From the NCBI GenBank assembly GCA_003533505.1, contig DQGD01000006.1, forward strand, positions 72,731-115,094: 42,364 nucleotides of DNA. The letters are read 5' to 3'. Both the position numbers and the translations under genes were made by a program. Shown piece after piece: positions 8,332 to 16,053 of the stretch. The DNA comes from Clostridiales bacterium (GTDB lineage Bacteria > Bacillota > Clostridia > Christensenellales > Pumilibacteraceae). The first letter of the stretch is position 1. Each line of letters starts with the position of its first letter. The notes under the pieces were generated by a model. It had not been told where the DNA came from. It was given only the letters and a program-made list of their open reading frames with translations, and made no database searches.

Positions 8332-8496
8332 TTACTCGAATTTGTCCTTGTCCTCCTCGCTTTCGAGAAGGTCCTTATAAAGAAGGTAATAGCACGGGTT
8401 GCCGCTGTTTTCAAACAGTCCCCAGCTAATCATTGCCGGGTCAAACGGTTCGCCGAAACCGTCGCCGCTCATGAGTCCGTTTACGTCCTTGAACAT
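8332..8496 (-). CDS. yqzL: YqzL-like small protein
   Basis: This 54-residue open frame runs from ATG 8496 to TAA 8332, with GGAGG eight bases upstream. The core reads SWGLFENSGNPCYYLLYKDL. It fits the YqzL pattern W-x-LF-x-x-(T/S)-G-N-x-x-x-YLL-(F/Y)-K, followed by an acidic tail. YqzL is encoded between era and recO in Bacillus, exactly as here. Its function is unknown. The N-terminal 20 residues, rich in Gly, Asp and Phe, are longer than in Bacillus. A possible -10 element TATACT (8523-8518) lies just upstream, but no convincing -35 does. Confidence 0.8.
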   Translation of the reverse strand: MFKDVNGLMSGDGFGEPFDPAMISWGLFENSGNPCYYLLYKDLLESEEDKDKFE

Positions 8497-8598
8497 TATC
8501 GTCGCCTCCACGGTGTTAGTATACCCGGATTTCGGCGGCTGTATTCGCGCGAATTTACCCTGATTGGCGGTTATTTTGTCAAAACGCGGCGCAGAGGC

Positions 8599-9510
8599 TT
8601 AACCTTTCTTCGAGTCGTACCCCACGTCCGACATAACCAGCGCGTCGTTTCGCCAATTCTCGCGCACTTTTACAAAAAGCTCCATGTACACTTTGTGCCC
8701 GATTAAGTTCTCAACGTCCTTTCTCGCGCGCTCGGCTATCATTTTCAGCTTTTCGCCGCCTGCTCCGATAATTATCGATTTGTGCGATTCCTTTTCGGCG
8801 ACTATGTCCACCGACATGTGCGCGGTGCCGTGCTCGTCGAAGAACATCGTGCGCACCTCAACGCCTATTCCGTGCGGAATCTCGTCGTTGAGAAGAATCA
8901 GGGCTTTTTCGCGGATGATTTCCGCTATCATATAGCGCTCGGACTTGTCGGTTATCTCGTCGGCAGGGTAATACATGGGTCCCTCGGGCAGCACGTCCGC
9001 GAGGCACTTTTTCAGCACGTCGATGTTCTTACGCTTCTTTGCCGAGGTGGGAATAATGTCCCTCACGGCGTTCCGCCCCTCTTCTGCCCGGGTCAGGTAC
9101 GAGAGTTTGTCGATAATCGGGTACACGCGCTCGTAGCTCGATTCGTCCACTTTGTTGAGCGCGACGAACACCGGAGCGGCGCCTGCGAGGTATTTTTCGA
9201 TAAACGCCTCGTCCGCTTCGGTCACTTTTCTCGTCACGTCGAGCACGATGACGATTGCGTCCACGCCGTCGGTGGAGGTTCTGACGCACTTTTCCATGTA
9301 CTCGCCGAGGCGGTTTTTGGGCTTGTGTACGCCGGGGGTGTCAACGAAAATCATTTGGTACTCGTCGGTCGTGAGTATGCCGTTAATCCTGTCGCGCGTG
9401 GTCTGAGCCTTGGGCGAAACGATGGAAACCTTTTCGCCGATGAGCGCGTTCATAAGACTGGATTTGCCGACGTTCGGCTTGCCTAATATGCTGATAAATC
9501 CCGATTTCAT
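8599..9510 (-). CDS. era: GTPase Era
   Basis: Era is an essential GTPase that binds the 3' end of 16S rRNA and assists assembly of the small ribosomal subunit. The 303-residue protein shows G1 GKPNVGKS (10-17), the TTRDR switch I region, G3 DTPGVHKPK, G4 NKVD and G5 SAKK. A C-terminal KH domain has IIIGAGGEKLKMI near residue 245. The ATG comes directly after the ybeY TAA, and its AGAGGAG lies inside the end of ybeY. dgkA and cdd, found between ybeY and era in Bacillus, are absent. Confidence 0.97.
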   Translation of the reverse strand: MKSGFISILGKPNVGKSSLMNALIGEKVSIVSPKAQTTRDRINGILTTDEYQMIFVDTPGVHKPKNRLGEYMEKCVRTSTDGVDAIVIVLDVTRKVTEADEAFIEKYLAGAAPVFVALNKVDESSYERVYPIIDKLSYLTRAEEGRNAVRDIIPTSAKKRKNIDVLKKCLADVLPEGPMYYPADEITDKSERYMIAEIIREKALILLNDEIPHGIGVEVRTMFFDEHGTAHMSVDIVAEKESHKSIIIGAGGEKLKMIAERARKDVENLIGHKVYMELFVKVRENWRNDALVMSDVGYDSKKG

Positions 9511-9978
9511 TTAATCTCCTCTTGTGACGCCGCACCTATTCAGCACAGCCTCCTCCCTCTCTCGCATTGCCGCGCGGTCGCTTTCCTCGATATGGTCGTA
9601 GCCCATAAGGTGCATAAGTCCGTGCGTGAACAAATAGCAGTTTTCGCGGCGCACGGAGTGCCCGTACTCCTTTGCCTGACCTGCGGCTACTTCTTCGCAG
9701 ATGACTATGCTGCCTATTTCCACCGCGTCCGCTTGCGCGTCGTAGTCGAACGGGTAATTCTCTTTCGTGAACGGTTTGATTTCGTCGAGCGCCGGGTACG
9801 ACAGAACGTCGGTCGCTCTGTCCACGCCGCGAGTGCGGCGGTTAAGCTCGTGTATTTCGTCCGCGGTCACGAATTCCACCTCTACGGTCGCGTTGCCGCT
9901 AAGCCCGAGCTCGTCGAACGCGGCGGCGGCAAGCGCGGAAAAATCCTCCGCGTACTTTTCGCAATCTACCTTTAACAT
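9511..9978 (-). CDS. ybeY: Endoribonuclease YbeY (rRNA maturation factor)
   Basis: YbeY is a zinc-dependent single-strand endoribonuclease involved in 16S rRNA 3'-end maturation and ribosome quality control. The 155-residue protein has the metal site HGLMHLMGYDH (about residues 120-130), matching H-G-x-L-H-L-x-G-Y-D-H, and the upstream RRTRGVDRATDVLSYP motif. It directly abuts era. Both act on the 3' end of 16S rRNA, which fits their clustering. The ATG start has GGGAGCGG nearby, and pgpH ends nine bases upstream. Confidence 0.97.
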   Translation of the reverse strand: MLKVDCEKYAEDFSALAAAAFDELGLSGNATVEVEFVTADEIHELNRRTRGVDRATDVLSYPALDEIKPFTKENYPFDYDAQADAVEIGSIVICEEVAAGQAKEYGHSVRRENCYLFTHGLMHLMGYDHIEESDRAAMREREEAVLNRCGVTRGD

Positions 9979-9987
9979 AGCCGCTCC

Positions 9988-11421
9988 CTATTTTGCGATT
10001 TTGCCCGAGGGATAGCTGATTCTCTCGTGGTAAACTCCGCCGTAAAGTCCGATAATCGTCTGTTTAATTACGTTAAGGTCGCGCATCGTGATGTCGCAGT
10101 TGTCGAACTGCTTTCTCGCGATACGGTCGTTTATGATACCCGACACCAGCGCGTCGACTTCGGCGGCGGTGGGCTTGTTCCTCGAGCGCAGAGCGGCTTC
10201 GCACGCGTCGCAAATCATTATTATCGCCGCAATTTTCGTCACGGGAGTTTGTCCGTGGTACGAGTACTCTCTTATGTCGACTTCGCCGTCGGTCAGTTTT
10301 TTCGCCTTGGCGTAGAACACCGCCATCGGCAGCGTGCCGTGATGCTGCACGGTGACTGCGGCTACCTCGATGGGAATACGGTACTTCTTGCACAGCTCGA
10401 AGCCGTCGGTCGTGTGCGCCCTGAGTATCTTCGCCGACACCTCGGGAAGCAGCTCGTCGTGGGGGTTATAACCCGACTGGTTCTCGGTGAAGAACGTGGG
10501 GTTTTTAGTCTTTCCGACGTCGTGGTAGTAGGCGCACGCCTTGGCAAGGTACGGGTTTTCGCCGATACGCAGCGCGCATACTTCGGCAAAGCTCGCAACA
10601 GCCAGCGAGTGGTTGAACGTGCCCAGCGCGTCGTTTATCAGCATTTTGATGAGCGGCGCGTTGTTATCTATAAGCTCGTTGAGCTTGGTGTTGGTGATTA
10701 TGTTGAATACGCTCTCGAAAATCGGTTGGAGCAGCATACCCACGAGCACCGGTCCGAATGCGGAGATGCTGAGGAAGCCTGCAATCGCGACGAAATCGAA
10801 CGAGGAAATTATCAGCGACGACAGGAACAGCAGGAGCATAGTTACCGCTCCCACGCACAGTCCTTTGAGCACGAAAGTCACGCGCTTTACGGTGTTGGAC
10901 ATCGCGTAAGCCACAATCGAGCCCGTGCAAATGCCCGTCATCATCATTACGAGTACGCTGAGCATGTCTATTTTCGTGCCCATTATCGACTCGAACATTA
11001 AAGCTACGGACACTACGAGGTTGGCGACAATGTTCGCCACGAACACGTCGCGCCTGTCTGCGAGCGGCACGAGAATGTACGCCGTGAACGCCATCGGCAT
11101 GTAGAACAGCCCCAGCGCGGAAAGTCCCACGTTGACTATGCACGAGAGCGCGACGGCGGAGCAAATCGCGGCGAGCTTTTTGGTCTTTTCAATCAGCTTT
11201 TGCCTTGAATATATAAAGTAGGTGAACAGCGACAGGAGCAAGAGCAAAATGCTGATGCCACTGCCGGCGCACGCGATGTACAGCGTGCTCTTTTTGCTTC
11301 CGTCGGTGAACGAGCCGCAGGTGCGATATTTCACGAAAATGCACACGAAAATAAGCATGAACATTACGAAGAATATCAGCGCGGCTCTGAGGAAGGCTTT
11401 GGTGTCAATCTTTCTTTCCAT
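9988..11421 (-). CDS. pgpH: PgpH-type 7TM HD phosphohydrolase lacking the extracellular domain
   Basis: PgpH (YqfF in Bacillus) hydrolyses the second messenger c-di-AMP. The C-terminal half has the HD-domain signature: FNHS (His271), YYHDVGKTKNP (His300-Asp301), RAHTTDG, VQHHGT and CDACEAALRS. About seven membrane segments precede it (roughly 11-31, 47-70, 83-103, 107-125, 127-147, 151-175, 185-235). Full-length homologues have about 700 residues, because a several-hundred-residue 7TMR-HDED domain sits outside the cell between helices 1 and 2. Here that gap is only about 15 residues, giving 477 in total. The start overlaps the phoH end by 17 bases. Position and flanking genes match the Bacillus cluster, so activity is likely but the sensory input is missing. 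Confidence 0.9.
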   Translation of the reverse strand: MERKIDTKAFLRAALIFFVMFMLIFVCIFVKYRTCGSFTDGSKKSTLYIACAGSGISILLLLLSLFTYFIYSRQKLIEKTKKLAAICSAVALSCIVNVGLSALGLFYMPMAFTAYILVPLADRRDVFVANIVANLVVSVALMFESIMGTKIDMLSVLVMMMTGICTGSIVAYAMSNTVKRVTFVLKGLCVGAVTMLLLFLSSLIISSFDFVAIAGFLSISAFGPVLVGMLLQPIFESVFNIITNTKLNELIDNNAPLIKMLINDALGTFNHSLAVASFAEVCALRIGENPYLAKACAYYHDVGKTKNPTFFTENQSGYNPHDELLPEVSAKILRAHTTDGFELCKKYRIPIEVAAVTVQHHGTLPMAVFYAKAKKLTDGEVDIREYSYHGQTPVTKIAAIIMICDACEAALRSRNKPTAAEVDALVSGIINDRIARKQFDNCDITMRDLNVIKQTIIGLYGGVYHERISYPSGKIAK

Positions 11422-12373
11422 TGTCCTCTTTCTCCCGTGCGGCGTAAGCGAGCACTATTCTCTGCACAAGCTCGTGTCGCACGACGTCCTTTTCGGTGAG
11501 AACGCAGACGTCTACGCCCTCTAACCCTTTCAGTATTTCAACGGCGCGGCTCAGTCCGCCGGTTACGCCCTTAGGTAAGTCTACCTGCGTAAGGTCGCCG
11601 TTTACAACAACTTTGCTGCCCTCGCCGAAACGCGTGAGAAACATTTTCATCTGCTCGTTCGTGGCGTTCTGGGCTTCGTCGAGAATGATAAACGCATTGG
11701 ACAGCGTTCTGCCGCGCATGTACGCGAGCGGCGCGATTTCGATTATGCCGCGTTCGATAAGCGTGGCGTAGTTGTCCACGCCGAACAGCTCCTGAAGCGC
11801 GTCGTATAAGGGGCGCAGATACGGGTCGACCTTGGTCTGAAGGTCACCCGGTAAAAACCCGAGCTTCTCGCCGGCTTCGATTGCCGGGCGCGTGAGAATA
11901 ATCTTGTCTACCGAGCCCGACTTGTACGCCGCCACCGCCATGGCTACGGCGAGGTAAGTTTTTCCGGTGCCGGCAGGTCCTATTCCGAACGTAAGCGTGT
12001 TCTTCCTTATCGCCGAAACGTAGGCGCGTTGCCCGAGCGTTCTGCAACGAATGTACTTGCCTCTTGCGGTGACCGCCACGGCGTCGGTAGACAGCGCGAC
12101 GATTTCGTCGGGCTTGTCCATGAGCGCGAGGTCGATTGCCGCCGAAACGCGTTCGCGCGTGAGCTCGACGCCCTTGCCGATAAGCGTGAGCAGGCTCTTT
12201 ATAAGCCCCTCCGCTCTCTCGACGCTCACCTCGTCGTTGCCGACGATTTTGAGCACGCCGTCGCGCGGTCGGAGCGCAACGCCCAGCCGCTTTTCCACGG
12301 CTATCGCGTTTTCGTCCAGCGAGCCGAACAGCTTTAACAATGATTCGGTTGTTACGGGTATGCTTTGAGTCAT
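11405..12373 (-). CDS. phoH: PhoH family ATPase
   Basis: This 322-residue cytoplasmic P-loop ATPase of the PhoH (PhoL/YbeZ-like) family has an N-terminal KH-like region (about 1-75). The Walker A motif GPAGTGKT lies at 131-138, preceded by AIRKNTLTFGI. The sequence LTRPAIEAGEKLGFLPGD and the Walker B FIILDEAQN are typical. PhoH proteins are linked to RNA metabolism and usually accompany ybeY, as here. Upstream yqfD ends eight bases away; downstream pgpH overlaps. Confidence 0.96.
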   Translation of the reverse strand: MTQSIPVTTESLLKLFGSLDENAIAVEKRLGVALRPRDGVLKIVGNDEVSVERAEGLIKSLLTLIGKGVELTRERVSAAIDLALMDKPDEIVALSTDAVAVTARGKYIRCRTLGQRAYVSAIRKNTLTFGIGPAGTGKTYLAVAMAVAAYKSGSVDKIILTRPAIEAGEKLGFLPGDLQTKVDPYLRPLYDALQELFGVDNYATLIERGIIEIAPLAYMRGRTLSNAFIILDEAQNATNEQMKMFLTRFGEGSKVVVNGDLTQVDLPKGVTGGLSRAVEILKGLEGVDVCVLTEKDVVRHELVQRIVLAYAAREKEDNGKKD

Positions 12374-12381
12374 AATCTCCT

Positions 12382-13605
12382 TTAACTCACTACCGCCGAT
12401 ACCAGCGTTTCCGCGATTATCAGCACTCGGATTTCGTACAGTTCCTCCGCGATTTCCGTTATTATCGCTTCAGATTTTATCGCCGTCGCGGTTTTCGTCA
12501 GTTCGCGCTCGGCGGCGAGCCGCACTTCTTCGGCGATTTCCTCTATCGTGGCGGTGTTTTCGATTTTTGCCGTTTCGTAGTACTCGGTGCGAGTGAATTT
12601 CAGCGGCAAAAACGCGTCGATTTCGCCGCTCCGCGTTTCCGACTCGAACGAATCGAACGGCGAACTCATAGCGCCGAGCGTAAAAAACTTGCCGAAGCTT
12701 ACGGCGGTTTTGACCGATTTTCTGCCCGTGCGCTCATAGCGATAGGCGGCGGTACTGACGATTTTCGTCACGGCAGTGACGGTGGTGCCGTAAACCTCGC
12801 CGTCCGCGGTTATTTCAGTAATCGCGTTGCCCTCGCCGTCGTACAGCGTACCTTCGATGAGCGTCGCTCCGTTCTTTACCACGTCGCCCGTCTTTACCCT
12901 CGGAGTGCCGCTCTTGCACACCACGCGCGTTATCACCGCGTCCGACGCGGCGACTACCGCCTTGCCTCCGCGTTCAGCCTCCGAACGGTCGCGCTCGATT
13001 ACCTTGATAATCAGCGTGTTGCCTCTGACCTCGGCGCTGCACTCCGCAACTCCGCTCATGGAGTTTACGAAGCGGCGAAGCTCATCTCTGTCGATGCAGG
13101 CGGATTTTGCGCCCACGCCGTAGCCGTTCTCTTCGAGCGTCGCGATAAAATCCGCACGGGAAATGTCGTTCAGTCCGCTCACTTCCACGCGCGTTATCGT
13201 GCCGCCGCAAAAGAACGCGATTGCCGCGCAAGCCAACGTGCCCAATACTATTCCGACTCGCGAAAGCTTGCCGAGAAAGTACGCGAAAAGTCCGTCGCGA
13301 CCGACGACCTCATAATTATAACATAACTTTTTGCAAATTGCAAAAGTTTTTACGCTGTCTTTTTTCGCTATGCGCGCCGTCAAGCATTTTTGCGACGATT
13401 TTTTCAGGTTTTTAAGCCGTATTCCCTCCGCTGCCAGCGCGGAAATCAGCTTCGGCTGGTTAAAACCCTCGATTTTTACCGTAATATAGGTAATAGGCGA
13501 CGGAGAAAACCGCGATTCTATCGGCTTTTTCTTCGGTTTCGGCGCGCGCGGCTGCCGCTGCGGCTTGCTATTTACCGTCTTTTTTCGCTCATTCGACGCT
13601 TTCAC
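12382..13605 (-). CDS. yqfD: Sporulation protein YqfD
   Basis: YqfD proteins are sporulation-associated membrane proteins made in the mother cell in Bacillus; they contain a FtsQ/POTRA-like outer domain. The 407-residue protein starts at GTG with GGGAG eight bases upstream and has about 30 basic residues before the conserved part. A cytoplasmic domain (about 38-105) follows, then one membrane helix (about 115-135). The extracytoplasmic region carries TITRVEVSGLNDISRADF and VIERDRSEA. The length is close to the usual 390-400. It overlaps yqfC by 17 bases. Confidence 0.93.
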   Translation of the reverse strand: MKASNERKKTVNSKPQRQPRAPKPKKKPIESRFSPSPITYITVKIEGFNQPKLISALAAEGIRLKNLKKSSQKCLTARIAKKDSVKTFAICKKLCYNYEVVGRDGLFAYFLGKLSRVGIVLGTLACAAIAFFCGGTITRVEVSGLNDISRADFIATLEENGYGVGAKSACIDRDELRRFVNSMSGVAECSAEVRGNTLIIKVIERDRSEAERGGKAVVAASDAVITRVVCKSGTPRVKTGDVVKNGATLIEGTLYDGEGNAITEITADGEVYGTTVTAVTKIVSTAAYRYERTGRKSVKTAVSFGKFFTLGAMSSPFDSFESETRSGEIDAFLPLKFTRTEYYETAKIENTATIEEIAEEVRLAAERELTKTATAIKSEAIITEIAEELYEIRVLIIAETLVSAVVS

Positions 13606-13840
13606 CGCTTATTCTCCCGTCAATCGTCACCGCGCCTTTTTCGTAATCGGACACGGTAAGCTCCTCGCCCGTCACCGTGATTGTCTTTTTGCCTGCCGCC
13701 AGCACTACTTTTTCGTCGCTCAGCTCGACCAGCCTGTCCGCGCCCTCGACGTAGACGTGCTTGCCGCCGAAGTTGACTATGTTGTAGCCGCCCGTCGCCG
13801 CGTAGCCGATTTTTTCACTTATTTCGCGAAATATGCTCAC
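13589..13840 (-). CDS. yqfC: Sporulation protein YqfC (YabP/YqfC family)
   Basis: This 83-residue beta-rich protein of the YabP/YqfC family carries IVNFGGKHVYVEGADRLVEL, VVLAAGKKTITVTGEEL and a final VTIDGRI. The start is GTG five bases after GGGAGG. In Bacillus yqfC and yqfD are mother-cell sporulation genes at the head of this same cluster. A sequence resembling a sigma-E -10 element lies about 45 bases upstream. Confidence 0.9.
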   Translation of the reverse strand: MSIFREISEKIGYAATGGYNIVNFGGKHVYVEGADRLVELSDEKVVLAAGKKTITVTGEELTVSDYEKGAVTIDGRISGESVE

Positions 13841-13884
13841 TCATGCCTCCCGAGCTCCGTAAACGATTTTCGTCGCTTTACTCT

Positions 13885-13916
13885 ATTTTATGCCGAAAAT
13901 AACGCAAAAATAACGC
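13885..13916 (-). promoter_or_regulatory. Possible sigma-E-like promoter for yqfC
   Basis: On the minus strand, CATAAAAT (13892-13885) is close to the sigma-E -10 consensus CATACAnT. GCGTTATT (13916-13909) is a weak match to the -35, with 16 bases between. Bacillus yqfC is under sigma-E; here the assignment is tentative because the -35 is poor and a housekeeping promoter could also serve. Confidence 0.3.
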
Positions 13917-14019
13917 CGCGCGGCAATATAAAACAACGCCGCAAAAAACCTTGGGCTTGTCGCGACGTTATAGCTTATTATAATCGTTTTCCGTTTCGGG
14001 AATGTATTGATTTTGCTCG

Positions 14020-14844
14020 TTAAACCGCCTGATTTGCTTTGTCCTGCCCGGAGCGCGCGTAGTAGAACACATACTGCTGGGCAAAGCCGGCGTAGTCGCC
14101 GTAGCGGTCGAGATAATAGTCGCGCACTTTCTTCGGCGTGTCGAGCTCGGGCGTGGAGCTTGCCTTGAAAATCCAGGTGTCGACGGGGTACGAGCGCGTA
14201 AGGTGAAGCCCGAAAAGCACTATGCAGTCGGCGACTTTGGGTCCCACGCCTTTAAGCGCAAGTAACGCTTTGTGCGCGGCTTCGGCGTCGGAAATAGCCG
14301 CGATTTCCGCTTTAACGCTCGGGAACGCGCGAGCGGTTTCGTATATGTACTCGGCGCGGTAACCTAATCCCAAAGCTTTGAGGTCGGCAACCGAAGCTTT
14401 TTGCAGTTCTTCGGGCGTGGGAAACGCGTAATAATCGCCGATTTTTTTACCGTAAGCGGCGGAAAGGCGTTCGATTATGCCCTTAATCCTCGCGATATTG
14501 TTGTTCGCCGACACGATAAAGCTGAAAACCGCTTCGGTGAAGTCCTGCCGCAGAATCCTTATACCCTTGCCGAACGCTACGGCGGCGGTGAGCTCGGGAC
14601 AAGCGGCGAGCGACGAGGTTATTTTTCCGTAGTCCTCGTCTAAATCGAAATAGCGCCGAAAATACTCGGGGTCTGCGGTGGTGAGCTCGACTTCGCCGCG
14701 AGCGTTGTATCGAAGGTCGCATTTTTTGTCCAGCGAATACACGGTGTAGCCGCCGTCCGCGTTTTTGACGTAGCGAAAAACCTGACCGCACTCGAGCGTT
14801 GCGGCTATGTCGAAATATTCAGAGCTTACTGTAAACGTCGTCAT
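14020..14844 (-). CDS. ogg: 8-oxoguanine DNA glycosylase, OGG1 type
   Basis: This bifunctional base-excision enzyme removes 8-oxoguanine and nicks the strand. The 274-residue protein has an OGG_N domain (about 1-110) followed by the HhH-GPD fold. The hairpin LKGVGPKVADCI (about 212-223) carries the Schiff-base lysine, and the catalytic aspartate lies in YPVDTWI. The end AQQYVFYYARS matches the family. The start is ATG. It is a single gene between yqfC and rpmA; both flanking gaps exceed 95 bases, so it is probably transcribed on its own. Confidence 0.93.
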   Translation of the reverse strand: MTTFTVSSEYFDIAATLECGQVFRYVKNADGGYTVYSLDKKCDLRYNARGEVELTTADPEYFRRYFDLDEDYGKITSSLAACPELTAAVAFGKGIRILRQDFTEAVFSFIVSANNNIARIKGIIERLSAAYGKKIGDYYAFPTPEELQKASVADLKALGLGYRAEYIYETARAFPSVKAEIAAISDAEAAHKALLALKGVGPKVADCIVLFGLHLTRSYPVDTWIFKASSTPELDTPKKVRDYYLDRYGDYAGFAQQYVFYYARSGQDKANQAV

Positions 14845-14892
14845 TGCTCTTGCCTCCGTTTGTCGTGTTTTATCGTCGCTTTTACCGCGCGG

Positions 14893-14930
14893 TAAAAAAA
14901 GAAAAACGCCGCCGTTACTGTCGGCGACGC
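14893..14930 (-). terminator. Terminator of the rplU-prp-rpmA operon
   Basis: On the minus strand a 9-bp stem (14930-14922 with 14914-14906, two G-T pairs) is followed by TTTTTCTTTTTTT. It lies 14 bases after the rpmA stop. A perfect 18-bp palindrome (14880-14897) follows immediately and overlaps its T tract. Confidence 0.88.
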
Positions 14931-14943
14931 TTGATTCCTTTGA

Positions 14944-15219
14944 TTATTCAGCGGCGTAAACGCTTACTTGCTTCTTGTTTGCACGGGTTTCAAACTTGAC
15001 CACGCCGTCGATGAGCGCGAAGAGCGTGTCGTCGCTGCCGATACCGACGTTGTTGCCGGGATGAACCGCGGTACCTCTCTGGCGAACGAGAATGTTGCCG
15101 GCAAGGACAAACTGTCCGTCGCCGCGCTTTACTCCCAGACGCTGAGCGTGGGAATCTCTGCCGTTCTTGGTCGAGCCGCCGCCCTTTTTATGTGCAAATA
15201 ACTGAATGTTCATAAACAT
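14944..15219 (-). CDS. rpmA: Ribosomal protein L27 with cleavable leader
   Basis: L27 is a large-subunit protein whose N-terminus reaches the peptidyl transferase centre. The 91-residue protein begins MFMNIQLFAHKKGGGSTKN. The Firmicutes-type prefix ending in QLFA is removed by the protease Prp, leaving HKKGGGST, which resembles the mature E. coli start. The remainder, KNGRDSHAQRLGVKRGDGQFV, is canonical. GGAGG lies ten bases before the first ATG; starting at the second ATG would shorten the prefix by two residues. The protease gene is the next gene upstream. Confidence 0.97.
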   Translation of the reverse strand: MFMNIQLFAHKKGGGSTKNGRDSHAQRLGVKRGDGQFVLAGNILVRQRGTAVHPGNNVGIGSDDTLFALIDGVVKFETRANKKQVSVYAAE

Positions 15220-15221
15220 AA

Positions 15222-15542
15222 TTATTTAACCTCCAATTCGATAAAATCCGAATAGCCTTCGTTAAGGTCGGCTATTCCGCACAACATCGTGTCCAAAATC
15301 ATGTCCGCGTTGTGCCTGTCTTGCTCGTTAAGCTTCGGTAATTCGAGGCTAAGGTACCCTTCGTCCGTTTCCACCTCGGCGTTTATGCCGGCAACTCGCA
15401 TAAGTCCCAGCACAGCCGTCTGTATCACGCTCGACAGCGCGGCGCAAACGATGTCCTCGCCTTCCACGCCGTAGCCGGTGTGTCCGTCGGCGACGAGCGA
15501 AACGATGTGTCCCCTGCTCTTGATTACCGTTACTCGCGTCAT
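15222..15542 (-). CDS. prp: Ribosomal-processing cysteine protease Prp
   Basis: Prp cuts the N-terminal extension from L27. The 106-residue protein contains the catalytic pair in its usual places: His in ADGHTGYG (about residue 21) and Cys in EDIVCAALSS (about residue 33). It sits between rplU and rpmA, as in Bacillus (ysxB) and Staphylococcus. The gene shares its boundary with the rplU stop and precedes rpmA by two bases. Confidence 0.95.
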   Translation of the reverse strand: MTRVTVIKSRGHIVSLVADGHTGYGVEGEDIVCAALSSVIQTAVLGLMRVAGINAEVETDEGYLSLELPKLNEQDRHNADMILDTMLCGIADLNEGYSDFIELEVK

Positions 15543-15841
15543 TAGCCTATGGTCACGATTTTAAGCTTGGTAAATCTCTGGCGATGACCCTGCTTCTTGC
15601 GCTCGTTCTTCTTGGCTTTGTACTTGAAGACGACAATCTTCTTGTTCTTGCCCTGTCCGAGCACTTCTGCGGTCGCCTTTACGGTCACGTCCTTTCCTGC
15701 GGTAACGACGTCGCCGTCGGCCGTGAAAAGCACGGGAAGCTCTACCTTGTCGCCGACAGCCGCCTCGAGCTTTTCAACCTCGATGACGTCACCTTCGGAA
15801 ACTCTGTACTGTTTTCCGCCCGTTTCGATTACTGCATACAT
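15542..15841 (-). CDS. rplU: Ribosomal protein L21
   Basis: This 99-residue 23S rRNA-binding protein of the large subunit starts MYAVIETGGKQYRVSEGD and ends with the basic KNERKKQGHRQRFTKLKI tail. The ATG at 15841 is chosen because a GTG four codons earlier overlaps the GGAGG ribosome-binding site. It is the first gene of rplU-prp-rpmA, read from a consensus promoter and preceded by an L21-leader-like RNA. Confidence 0.97.
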   Translation of the reverse strand: MYAVIETGGKQYRVSEGDVIEVEKLEAAVGDKVELPVLFTADGDVVTAGKDVTVKATAEVLGQGKNKKIVVFKYKAKKNERKKQGHRQRFTKLKIVTIG

Positions 15842-15929
15842 TGTGTTAAGCACCTCCTCACTGATGTCTCCGTCAGGCGAGGTAACGCATATTTTACGCG
15901 TGTTTTACAAACCTCCGCTGTACGGCTCG
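15842..15929 (-). ncRNA. L21 leader-like autoregulatory RNA
   Basis: The 88-base leader between the predicted start point and rplU contains mutually exclusive pairings. ACCTC (15883-15879) can pair with upstream GGAGGT (15916-15911) or with the GAGGAGGT that includes the ribosome-binding site (about 15859-15852). The second option encloses a CTGA/TCAG hairpin with a GAGA loop (15876-15861). This layout and position match the Rfam L21 leader as I remember it, thought to let ribosomal protein control its own translation. No covariance search was possible. Confidence 0.6.
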
Positions 15930-15935
15930 TTTATC

Positions 15936-15965
15936 ATTATATAATAAAATACGGCGGCTTGTCAA
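15936..15965 (-). promoter_or_regulatory. Sigma-A promoter of rplU operon
   Basis: On the minus strand, TTGACA (15965-15960) and TATAAT (15941-15936) are both perfect consensus hexamers with an 18-base spacer. This fits a highly expressed ribosomal operon. Confidence 0.88.
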
Positions 15966-16053
15966 CAAAAAAGTCACCGTATTTATGCGATTTTTATGAA
16001 TTTTTGCGAAATCGCGGCGTTTTCGGCGGCAATCGCTGCCACTGCCGCCCCGT

